Assembly: GCA_045113475.1 (NCBI GenBank)
Contig: JBGUIY010000068.1
Span: 1 to 48,697 of the forward strand
Length of the DNA stretch: 48,697 bases
Direction: 5' to 3'
Source: UBA4246 sp045113475
GTDB lineage: Bacteria; Bacillota; Clostridia; Christensenellales; Aristaeellaceae
The notes beneath the pieces were generated by a model that worked only from the letters and a program-made list of their open reading frames with translations, was not told where the DNA came from and searched no databases. A program made the position numbers and the translations under genes. Shown here one piece after another: positions 1-7,057 of the stretch (positions within the stretch are counted from its first letter, which is position 1; the number at the start of each line of letters is the position of its first letter).

Positions 1-41
1 CGGGCCGTATCCCGGAACACTGAGGGGCATGGGAGGTACAG

Positions 42-821
42 ATGAACATACAGGTCGCGGAGGGCATCCTGATCCCGTTCCTGGGCACCAGCCTGGGAGC
101 GGCCATGGTGTTTTTCCTGAAAAAGCAGATTTCGTCCGGCGTGCAGAAGGCGCTGACCGGGTTCGCTGCCGGGGTCATGGTGGCGGCTTCCTTCTGGAGC
201 CTGCTGCAGCCGGCTCTGGAGAGCAGCGCGCATTTGGGAGCGCTCGCCTTTATGCCTGCGGCCGTGGGCTTCCTGATCGGCATGGGGTTCCTGCTGGCGC
301 TGGACATGGTCACGCCGCACATGCACATGGACCGGCAGAACGAAGGCCCGCGCAGCGGCTTCAGGCGCACCACCAAGCTGATCCTGGCCGTGACGCTGCA
401 CAACATTCCCGAGGGCATGGCGGTGGGCGTGGTCTATGCGGGATATCTGGCGGGGGATACCGGCATCACCGCCGCCGGCGCGCTCGTGCTGGCCCTGGGC
501 ATCGCCATCCAGAACTTTCCGGAAGGCGCGATCGTTTCCATGCCGCTGCTGGCGGAAGGGATGCCGAGGCGGAAGACCTTCTGGATGGGCGTGCTCTCCG
601 GCGCGGTGGAGCCGGCCGCGGCGGTCGTTACCCTGCTGGCGGCGGGACTGGTCACGCCGGTGATGCCCTATTTCCTGGCTTTCGCCGCCGGCGCCATGAT
701 GTATGTGGTGGTGGAGGAGCTGATCCCCGAAATGTCGGAGGGCAAGCACTCCAATATCGGCACGATCGCCTTCTCCATGGGCTTCGTGGTGATGATGATC
801 CTGGATGTCACGCTGGGATGA
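42..821 (+). CDS. ZIP family divalent metal transporter
   Basis: Predicted 259-residue integral membrane protein of the ZIP (GufA/ZupT-like) family, which moves zinc, iron or related divalent metals into the cytoplasm. Two family signatures are visible: HNIPEGMAVGV near residue 127 and QNFPEGAIVS near residue 163, the TM4 and TM5 metal-binding motifs. About eight hydrophobic segments are present and the length is typical. A GGGAGG site (31-36) precedes the ATG. A reading frame ending GRIPEH-stop at 21-23 may be the tail of an upstream gene, but too little is visible to call it. A small membrane protein gene follows after 18 bases, probably in the same transcript. Metal specificity cannot be read from the sequence. 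Confidence 0.88.
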   Translation: MNIQVAEGILIPFLGTSLGAAMVFFLKKQISSGVQKALTGFAAGVMVAASFWSLLQPALESSAHLGALAFMPAAVGFLIGMGFLLALDMVTPHMHMDRQNEGPRSGFRRTTKLILAVTLHNIPEGMAVGVVYAGYLAGDTGITAAGALVLALGIAIQNFPEGAIVSMPLLAEGMPRRKTFWMGVLSGAVEPAAAVVTLLAAGLVTPVMPYFLAFAAGAMMYVVVEELIPEMSEGKHSNIGTIAFSMGFVVMMILDVTLG

Positions 822-839
822 GCTCGGGAGGCGACAGGA

Positions 840-1346
840 ATGAGCATTGCGGTGATCCTGACGGAAATGGCCGTTTTTGCGGCCCTGTTTACGGCGATGG
901 TGCTGTTCACGTACAGAGGGGACGGGAAATACAGCGCTGGGTGCATCCACAACTATCCCCCGGACATCCAGGAGGCGTACTTCAGGACCCACCGGCGTGT
1001 GGACGTGAGCCTCCGCTCGAAAAAAGTCGCGCTGACCAAAGGCGCCGGCATCCTGCTGTTTACGGCCGTCCTGTCCGCCTGCGCGCTGCTGGCGGGTGCG
1101 CGGACCTTCCTTCAGGGCTTCTGGCTGACCTTCGGCCTGATGGTGTGGATCGGCGCATACGATACTTTTTTCCTGGACTGGGTGCTGTTTGCCAACCTGA
1201 AGATGTTCCGGCTGGAAGGCACCGAACATATGGACAGGGCGTATCACCAGAAATGGTTCCACCTGAAAGGCATGCTGTTTCCGGGGATCGTCTTCGCGCT
1301 GATCCCCGCGGCGCTGGCGGGACTGCTGGTCTCCTTCGTCCGATAA
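840..1346 (+). CDS. conserved membrane protein of unknown function
   Basis: A 168-residue protein with about four hydrophobic segments (near residues 3-22, 65-85, 92-112 and 145-165) and a polar loop after the first. I do not recognise a named family. It begins 18 bases after the ZIP transporter, with GGAGGCGACAGGA just upstream of the ATG, so the two are probably co-transcribed. A strong terminator follows at 1384-1442. A role linked to metal transport is only an inference from position. Confidence 0.75.
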   Translation: MSIAVILTEMAVFAALFTAMVLFTYRGDGKYSAGCIHNYPPDIQEAYFRTHRRVDVSLRSKKVALTKGAGILLFTAVLSACALLAGARTFLQGFWLTFGLMVWIGAYDTFFLDWVLFANLKMFRLEGTEHMDRAYHQKWFHLKGMLFPGIVFALIPAALAGLLVSFVR

Positions 1347-1383
1347 GGCAGGCCTGAAACAAACTGATATAATCCAAGGCGAA

Positions 1384-1442
1384 GCATCTCCCCCGCAGAG
1401 GCCGCCGCCCGGCGGCTGTATGGACGGGGGAGACGCTTTTTT
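1384..1442 (+). terminator. rho-independent terminator
   Basis: An 11-bp stem (1384-1394 with 1426-1436, one G-U pair) encloses a second GC hairpin and is followed directly by six T residues. It ends the ZIP/membrane-protein transcript. Confidence 0.88.
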
Positions 1443-1471
1443 GCGCTTCGCCGGGAGCCGTGCCGGCGGCA

Positions 1472-1500
1472 TTGCTTTTCAGGGCGGAAAATGGTATACT
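1472..1500 (+). promoter_or_regulatory. sigma-A type promoter
   Basis: TTGCTT (1472-1477), a 17-base spacer and TATACT (1495-1500), placed 20 bases before the ATG of the next gene. The leader is very short. Confidence 0.75.
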
Positions 1501-1519
1501 TTGTACAGGAGGCCTGATA

Positions 1520-1963
1520 ATGATCGAAGAACTGCTGAATAAACCCTATTGGATTGTCGATATCCTGCCGGAACAGGCGCCGCCGGAGCGCGGCAGGCAG
1601 TACCGCCGGTTCGAGGAATACTGGCTGCAGGAGCCCCGGAGGAGCGCCCTTCGCAGGCGTTTTGCCGATATACTGATGAAGCTGAGCTGCTACGGAGGAC
1701 TCAGGGTCTGTACGCCGGACGAAAGCCGCGTCTGGGAGGACCCCGAGCCGATGCAGCTGGTTTCCCTGCTGACGGATCAGGAACTGGACTGCCTGATCCT
1801 GCTGGAGGGCGGCTGCTGCCTGATCACCGTGTACCGCAGCGACACCTATATGACCGTTTACGCCCCGTCCGGAAGGCTCCTGGAGCGCCTCAGGGCACTG
1901 GCCGCGTCCGAAGGCCTGTTCTGCTGGCAGCCGCCGCAGGAAGCCGGGGCTGGAGTGTCGTGA
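1520..1963 (+). CDS. conserved hypothetical protein
   Basis: A 147-residue soluble protein beginning MIEELLNKPYWIVDILP. I chose the ATG at 1520 because AGGAGG lies at 1507-1512 and a good promoter ends at 1500. An in-frame ATG at 1460 lies upstream of that promoter and lacks a ribosome site. The N-terminal KPYWIVDILPEQ-type opening, followed by a Tyr/Phe/Glu-rich helix, resembles small uncharacterised proteins seen in Clostridia, but I cannot name a domain. No signal peptide or membrane segment is seen. The neighbouring glycosidase-like gene starts 35 bases later and may share the promoter. Confidence 0.72.
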   Translation: MIEELLNKPYWIVDILPEQAPPERGRQYRRFEEYWLQEPRRSALRRRFADILMKLSCYGGLRVCTPDESRVWEDPEPMQLVSLLTDQELDCLILLEGGCCLITVYRSDTYMTVYAPSGRLLERLRALAASEGLFCWQPPQEAGAGVS

Positions 1964-1998
1964 CATCACGCGTCGAACGCCGATAAGGAGGAAGCGCC

Positions 1999-4005
1999 AT
2001 GCATATTCTGGAAGGAAAAGCCCTGCGGTACGCCCTGGATGAAAAGAGCCGGGTGGTTAGCGTGTACAACCGCCTGACCGCGCACGAGTACGTGTATATG
2101 CCCGGTGAGCTTTGGAAGCTCATTTATCAGGAGGGGGAGAGGACCGAGATCCCGGTATACGCCTCGGACCAGGACGCTGTCTTTACCGAGGAGCCCGGCC
2201 GGCTGACGGTCACATACAGCGGCATCCGGGGCGACGGGCGGACGCTGGACGCGGACCTGCGCGTCGTACTGGAGATGGATGACCGGGGCCTGACGGCCCG
2301 GACCGAGATCGAGAACCGCGACGGACAGGCGCAGATCATGGAGATCTCCCTGACGGCGGTGTCCGGTGTGCGTTCCCTTGGCGGCGATGCGGAGCGGGAC
2401 GCCATCGCCTGGCCGCTGCAGATGGGCATCCGGGTCCCGTGCCCGGCGTTCAGCGACCTGTCGGTATACTCCGGCTTCCGCAAGTATGAGCGGCACGACC
2501 AGTTCCACACGGACCTGGACAATCCCTACCCCGGCGGCACCAGCATGCAGTGGTACGACTGGTACAACGGGAACGAGGGGCTCTACGTGGGCTCCCACGA
2601 CACCAGCCAGCACACCATCTGCCTGCACGTGGAGCGGGACGTCCGCAGCAACGTGCTGCGCATGGGCGTCAACCGCTATCCCATGCTGGGCAGGGGCGAA
2701 AGCTGGCGCAGCGCGCCCACCGTGTACCGGCCGCATAAGGGAGACTGGCACCAGGGGGCGAAGTTCTACCGTGAGTTCATGCTCGGCAGCGGGCACTGGG
2801 CCGCGCCGGATCAGCCGGATTGGGTGCGGGATTTCAGCGGCTGGCTGCGGCTGATCTTTAAGCAGCACCACGGCGAGTGCAACTGGGTTTTCAGCGACAT
2901 TCCCCGTCTGTACGACGAGGCGGAGGCCGCCGGCATGAAAACCATCTTCCTGCTGGGCTGGGAGCGGGGCGGGTTCGCCCGCCGGTGGCCGGACTATGTG
3001 GTGGACGAGCGGATGGGCGGCGAAGCCGGACTGAAAAAGGCCATCGACTACGTGCACGCAAAGGGCGGAAAGGTGATCATGTTCCTGTCCTACGCCCTGA
3101 TCGACCATCAGAGCGATTTCTACCTGAAGGAGGGCGGCAGCGCCTGCACGATCAAATCCATGTGGGGCGAAGACATCCCCTTCGCGGAAACCTACTGCGG
3201 CGAAGGCACCTACCGCAAGATCCCGAACCCGCCCATGCCCATGTACCTGAGCTGCCCGGGCTCCGACCTGTGGCAGGAAAAGATGGTTGCCTCCGCCAAC
3301 ACCTGCCTGGATCTGGGCGCAGATGGCGTGCTGTACGATATCGGCGGCCACCTGCCCTTCTTCTGCTACGACCCGTCCCACGGCCACAGGAAGCCCAGTC
3401 ACTCCCACGAGCGCAAGGGCGAGCGCTACCAGGGCCTCCGGGAAAATGTCAAGCGGTACGGCAGCGGCCGCGCCGTGCTGCAGGAGCACGTGGTCGACGT
3501 CCTCAGCCAGCACATGGACATCTGCCAGAGCGTAAACAGCTGCAGACAGCCGGACGACATGGTGGAGATGTTCCGCTATACCTTCCCCGAGCTGGTCATC
3601 ACCAACCGCGAGTGCGGGCAGGACGAGAGCGACTATCGCAACGACGTCAACCGTACGGCCCTCCTGGGCCTGCGCTACGATATGACCATCTACCGCTGCT
3701 GCGGCACCCTGTCGGATATCCCGCGCTATGCGGCCTATCTGGCGGAGGTCAACGCCCTGCGGGCCGGGCACGCGGACACCCTGCTGCGCGGCCGGTTCGT
3801 GGACGAGGACGGCTTCCGCTGGAGCAACCACGCCCTCCGCGCCAAGGGCTACGTCGGCAGCCGCGGGCAGGAAAGCGTGCTGCTGTGGAATCCCACCGAC
3901 GAATCGCTGACCACCGCCGTCAACTTCGACAACGGCGTTTCGGGCGAATTCACCGTCGCACCCCAGAGCCTGGCCGTGGCCGACAGCGAACCGCCGGCAA
4001 CGTAA
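1999..4005 (+). CDS. DUF6259-like putative glycoside hydrolase
   Basis: A 668-residue protein without a signal peptide. The N-terminal 250 residues look like a beta-sandwich, of the sort that precedes the catalytic barrel in GH36-like enzymes. The central part (about 270-560) contains barrel-like strands such as KTIFLLGWERGG, GGKVIMFLSYALID and GADGVLYDIGG. The C-terminal 100 residues form another beta-rich domain (ESVLLWNPTDES). This layout fits the DUF6259 family, which belongs to the alpha-galactosidase-like TIM-barrel group. The Asp in VLYDIGG is a plausible nucleophile by position, but I could not align it. The start is supported by GGAGG at 1987-1991. Substrate unknown; probably an intracellular glycosidase. 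Confidence 0.75.
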   Translation: MHILEGKALRYALDEKSRVVSVYNRLTAHEYVYMPGELWKLIYQEGERTEIPVYASDQDAVFTEEPGRLTVTYSGIRGDGRTLDADLRVVLEMDDRGLTARTEIENRDGQAQIMEISLTAVSGVRSLGGDAERDAIAWPLQMGIRVPCPAFSDLSVYSGFRKYERHDQFHTDLDNPYPGGTSMQWYDWYNGNEGLYVGSHDTSQHTICLHVERDVRSNVLRMGVNRYPMLGRGESWRSAPTVYRPHKGDWHQGAKFYREFMLGSGHWAAPDQPDWVRDFSGWLRLIFKQHHGECNWVFSDIPRLYDEAEAAGMKTIFLLGWERGGFARRWPDYVVDERMGGEAGLKKAIDYVHAKGGKVIMFLSYALIDHQSDFYLKEGGSACTIKSMWGEDIPFAETYCGEGTYRKIPNPPMPMYLSCPGSDLWQEKMVASANTCLDLGADGVLYDIGGHLPFFCYDPSHGHRKPSHSHERKGERYQGLRENVKRYGSGRAVLQEHVVDVLSQHMDICQSVNSCRQPDDMVEMFRYTFPELVITNRECGQDESDYRNDVNRTALLGLRYDMTIYRCCGTLSDIPRYAAYLAEVNALRAGHADTLLRGRFVDEDGFRWSNHALRAKGYVGSRGQESVLLWNPTDESLTTAVNFDNGVSGEFTVAPQSLAVADSEPPAT

Positions 4006-4058
4006 AGGCACGCAAGCGTCAGCTTGTTTCCCTGTATACAGACCGGAGAGAGCGGGGA

Positions 4059-4170
4059 AGAGTGGAGTGAGGAGAGTGGAGAGTGGAGAGTGGAGAGTGG
4101 AGGTAGCGGCGGCGCCTGCGCCGCCATGAGTGAGGAGTGAGTAATGAGGAGTGAGGAGTGAATAGTGACG
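4059..4170. repeat. purine-rich GAGTGGAGA / GTGAGGAGT repeat, copy 1
   Basis: Imperfect tandem units of GAGTGGAGA change into GTGAGGAGTGA units and are split by a GC palindrome (4103-4125). Related tracts occur at 28939-29005 and, inverted, at 45439-45490, so this is a dispersed family. Confidence 0.85.
4103..4125. repeat. GC palindrome within the dispersed repeat, copy 1
   Basis: GTAGCGGCGGCGCCTGCGC followed by CGCC forms a hairpin (GGCGGCGC/GCGCCGCC). The reverse complement of 29028-29056 begins with the same 19 bases. Confidence 0.7.
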
Positions 4171-4340
4171 GAAAAAAGTCTGGCTGTAGGGGCGGGACAC
4201 TGGCCCGCCCGTCCTGTCGGCGTATGGACAACGAGGCAGATCCAATGCGATTTTTCTCCATTCACAGGCGGATCAATTTACCAGACAATCCCGTGTTATC
4301 TTGCTTTCCAATGGTCAACAGACAACGATCGGGACCCGCC

Positions 4341-4507
4341 GCAGAACAGATTCCTCGCAATCCGCATACAGCGGATGCTCGGAATGACAGGCGGGGGTGT
4401 TTTGTAAATCTGACGGATATCGTTATGCCGCTTCATTTTTACCATATCCCTCGCTGTCATCCTGAACAGGGCGACGGCAGGAGCCCGTCGTGAAGGATCT
4501 GTTCTGC
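4341..4507. repeat. inverted pair of about 50-base arms
   Basis: The reverse complement of 4341-4390 and the sequence 4454-4507 both start CTGTCAT and end ATCTGTTCTGC, with similar ends and different middles. Each arm carries its own small hairpin (ATCCGC/GCGGAT and CGACGG/CCGTCG). This resembles a non-coding mobile-type or REP-like element. Confidence 0.65.
4405..4466 (+). repeat. dispersed repeat core, copy 1
   Basis: This 62-base segment begins TAAATCTGACGGATATCGTT and ends GTCATCCTGAA. It aligns along its length with 29184-29243, which lies in the same order relative to another purine-rich repeat. Confidence 0.75.
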
Positions 4508-4630
4508 TGCACAGAGGTCAACAGGCATCATACTGTATGGCCGGATCACCCGATCTGCTCGTGGCCATTCAATCATGTCTACTCCGACAGCGCCGCGGAA
4601 ATATTCCGGTGAAGGTATAACAGACGAAAA

Positions 4631-4674
4631 AAAGTGCCTCCGTTCCGTTGTTCTTCAACGGCCGGAGGCACTTT
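4631..4674 (-). terminator. terminator of the LRR / malic enzyme / reductase operon
   Basis: A perfect 12-bp stem (4631-4642 with 4663-4674) contains an inner CGTTG/CAACG extension. On the minus strand it is followed by a run of T residues. It lies 37 bases beyond the aldo/keto reductase stop. Confidence 0.88.
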
Positions 4675-4710
4675 GTTCATTTGGTCAGCACCGCGTTTTT
4701 CATATCCCCT

Positions 4711-5832
4711 TCAGCTCTCCAGCTCGCGGCACTTCTCCAGCAGGGAGATGACCGGCAGGTGCTGGGGACAGGCGGATTCGCACTGGCCGCACTGGATGCA
4801 GTCGCTGGCACGGCCCTTTTCGCGGGTGACGTTGGTGTATTCGCGGACGATCCGGAAATGCGCGCTGCCCTTCTGGCGGTTGTAGACGGTGAAGATATCG
4901 GGGATCGGGATGTTCATGGGGCAGCCCTTGACGCAGTAGCGGCAGGCGGTGCAGGGGATGGACTTATCCATGTTCAGGGCTTCCTGCGCCTCGGCGATGA
5001 CGGCGCGCTCCGCGTCGTTCAAAGGATGGAAATCCTTCATATAGCTCAGGTTGTCTTCCATCTGCCCGAGTGTGCTCATACCGCTCAGGACCATCATCAC
5101 GTTATCCAGGCTCGCGGCGTAGCGGATGGCCCAGCTGGAGTAGGACAGGCCGTTCCCGGCTTTGTCGAATACCGCTTTGACCGCGGGGATGGGCTCTGCC
5201 AGCACGCCGCCCTTGACCGGCTCCATGATCACGACGGGCTTGCCGTGGGCCTTGCAGATCTCCCAGTTGCGGCGGGAGCTCACACCTGGATTCTCCCAGT
5301 CCGCGTAGTTGATCTGCAGCTGGACGAAATCGATCTCCGGATGCGCGCAGAGCAGCTCCTCCAGGAGTTCGGGATCGGCGTGGAAGGAAAAGCCGTAGCG
5401 CCTGATCAGGCCCTTCGCCTTCTGCTCCGCGGCGAAATCCCAGATATGGTACTCATCGTACTTTTTGTAATTGTTGCGCTGGAGGGCGTGCAGCAGATAA
5501 TAATCGAAATAGCCCGCGCCGGTGCGCTCCAGGCTGGTATAGAACTGCTGCCTGGCGCTGGCCTCGTCGTGGCACTGCTGCCAGGCGCACAGCTTGGTGC
5601 AGAGGGTATAGGCTTCCCGGGGATAGCGGTCCGCCACCGCCGCTTTGAAAGCCGCCTCGCTGCGCCCGCCGTCGTACACGTAGGCGGTGTCGAAATAGGT
5701 GCCGCCCGCGGCGATGAAGCGGTCGGCCATCTCGCAGACCTGGGGGATGTCGGTGCTGCCGTCGGCGTTCTTGGGCAGGCGCATCAGGCCGAAGCCCAGT
5801 TTGAGCGTCTTTTTATCCGGATGGTCACTCAT
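4711..5832 (-). CDS. aldo/keto reductase with C-terminal 4Fe-4S domain
   Basis: A 373-residue cytoplasmic oxidoreductase. Residues about 10-270 form the aldo/keto reductase barrel, with FDTAYVYDGG (catalytic Asp/Tyr region), LCTKL (catalytic Lys), and YYLLHAL and EPVKGG on later strands. The C-terminal 100 residues carry two cysteine clusters, CTACRYCVKGCP and CIQCGQCESACP, typical of ferredoxin-like 4Fe-4S binding. The start chosen is MSDHPDK, preceded by GAAGGAGA; a longer in-frame start would overlap the upstream gene. It is the last gene of a minus-strand operon, 34 bases after malic enzyme. A closely similar paralogue lies at 11201-12343. Substrate unknown. Confidence 0.88.
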   Translation of the reverse strand: MSDHPDKKTLKLGFGLMRLPKNADGSTDIPQVCEMADRFIAAGGTYFDTAYVYDGGRSEAAFKAAVADRYPREAYTLCTKLCAWQQCHDEASARQQFYTSLERTGAGYFDYYLLHALQRNNYKKYDEYHIWDFAAEQKAKGLIRRYGFSFHADPELLEELLCAHPEIDFVQLQINYADWENPGVSSRRNWEICKAHGKPVVIMEPVKGGVLAEPIPAVKAVFDKAGNGLSYSSWAIRYAASLDNVMMVLSGMSTLGQMEDNLSYMKDFHPLNDAERAVIAEAQEALNMDKSIPCTACRYCVKGCPMNIPIPDIFTVYNRQKGSAHFRIVREYTNVTREKGRASDCIQCGQCESACPQHLPVISLLEKCRELES

Positions 5833-5866
5833 GTCGCGTTCTCCTTCTTGCTGTCTGCGCCGCGAT

Positions 5867-7039
5867 TTATATGCGCGCGACGCCGGTATCCCTCGCGGCC
5901 TGGGCAACGGCCTTCGCCACTGCGGGCCCTACCCGCGGGTCGAATGCCTGGGGCATGATGTGTTCCGCGTTCAGTTCGCTGTCGGACACCAGCCCGGCGA
6001 TGGCGCGGGAGGCGGCCTGCTTCATGGCTTCGTTGATCTCCTTCGCGCGCACGTCCAGCGCGCCGCGGAAGATGCCGGGGAACGCCAGCACGTTGTTGAT
6101 CTGGTTCGGGTAGTCGCTGCGTCCGCAGCCTACCACGGCGGCGCCGGCGGCTTTCGCCTCGTCGGGGAAGATCTCCGGCGTCGGATTGGCCATGGGGAAG
6201 ACGCAGGCGTCCGCCGCCATGGAGCGGATCATGTCCGGGCTTACGATGCCGGGGGCGGAAACGCCGATGAACACGTCCGCGCCTTTCATCGCGTCCGCCA
6301 GCGTGCCGCGCAGGTGCGCGCGGTTGGTGACGAGGCTCATTTCCCGCTGGGCGTCGTTCAGCTCCGCCATGCCTTCGCAGATCACGCCGAAGCGGTCCAC
6401 CAGGGTGATATTCCGGGCGCCCATGTTCAGCAAGTGCTTTGAAATCGCGATCCCGGCGGAACCGGCGCCGTTGACCACGATCCGGACTTCCGGCAGGCGC
6501 TTGCCCACCACGCGCAGCGCGTTCAGCAGCGCCGCGGCCACCACCACGGCGGTGCCGTGCTGGTCGTCGTGGAAGACGGGGATATCACAGATCTCCTTGA
6601 GCCGCCGCTCCACCTCGAAGCAGCGCGGCGCGGCGATGTCCTCCAGGTTGATGCCGCCGAAGGAGCCGGACAGCAGGTATATCGTGCGCACCAGCTCGTC
6701 CACGTCCTTTGTGCGGATGCAGAGCGGGAAAGCGTCCACGTCCGCGAAGGCCTTGAAGAGGCTGCACTTGCCCTCCATGACCGGCATGCCCGCTTCCGGC
6801 CCGATGTCGCCCAGGCCCAGCACCGCGGAGCCGTCCGTGATGACGGCCACCAGGTTGCTGCGGCGGGTCAGCCGGTAGGACAGCTCCGGGTCCTTCTGGA
6901 TCGCCAGGCAGGGCTCCGCCACGCCGGGGGTATATGCCAGGGACAGTTCATGGGCGTTGGTGACCGGCACCCGGGAAACGACTTCGATCTTGCCGTGCCA
7001 CTGCCCGTGGGCCCGGAGCGCTTCTTCCTTGATGCTCAT
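5867..7039 (-). CDS. malic enzyme (NAD(P)-dependent, decarboxylating)
   Basis: A 390-residue enzyme predicted to convert malate to pyruvate and CO2 with NAD(P) reduction. Visible signatures are AYTPGVAEPC near the N terminus, AVITDGSAVLGLGDIGP, the metal-binding FHDDQHGTA, and the Rossmann loop VVNGAGSAGIA. The length matches the short bacterial form without a phosphotransacetylase domain. It starts 18 bases after the LRR gene, with an AAGGAGAA site. Its position between an LRR cell-surface protein and a ferredoxin-type reductase is odd; co-transcription is likely from spacing, but a shared pathway is not obvious. Confidence 0.93.
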   Translation of the reverse strand: MSIKEEALRAHGQWHGKIEVVSRVPVTNAHELSLAYTPGVAEPCLAIQKDPELSYRLTRRSNLVAVITDGSAVLGLGDIGPEAGMPVMEGKCSLFKAFADVDAFPLCIRTKDVDELVRTIYLLSGSFGGINLEDIAAPRCFEVERRLKEICDIPVFHDDQHGTAVVVAAALLNALRVVGKRLPEVRIVVNGAGSAGIAISKHLLNMGARNITLVDRFGVICEGMAELNDAQREMSLVTNRAHLRGTLADAMKGADVFIGVSAPGIVSPDMIRSMAADACVFPMANPTPEIFPDEAKAAGAAVVGCGRSDYPNQINNVLAFPGIFRGALDVRAKEINEAMKQAASRAIAGLVSDSELNAEHIMPQAFDPRVGPAVAKAVAQAARDTGVARI

Positions 7040-7057
7040 ACCGTCATGTTCTCCTTG

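Larger units (their letters stand above)
4006..4630. other. gene-free, repeat-filled intergenic region
   Basis: No convincing gene is visible. The stretch holds a purine-rich repeat, a GC palindrome, an extra hairpin (GGGCGGG/CCCGCCC near 4191-4212), an inverted pair of 50-base arms and a core sequence repeated near 29200. Short reading frames here are simple-sequence artefacts. Confidence 0.7.

Noticed and set aside
29..1357. 442-codon frame overlapping the ZIP and membrane-protein genes
   Set aside because: Out-of-frame shadow rich in Gly, Arg and Ala; both real genes below it have clear motifs and ribosome sites.
1966..4245. 759-codon open frame on the minus strand opposite the DUF6259-like gene
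   Set aside because: Antisense shadow of a G+C-rich gene; low-complexity Ala/Val/His composition, no domain, and its start runs through the purine-rich repeat.
4158..4493. Short frames in the 4006-4630 intergenic region
   Set aside because: Built from simple repeats and hairpins, without ribosome sites or coding-like composition.
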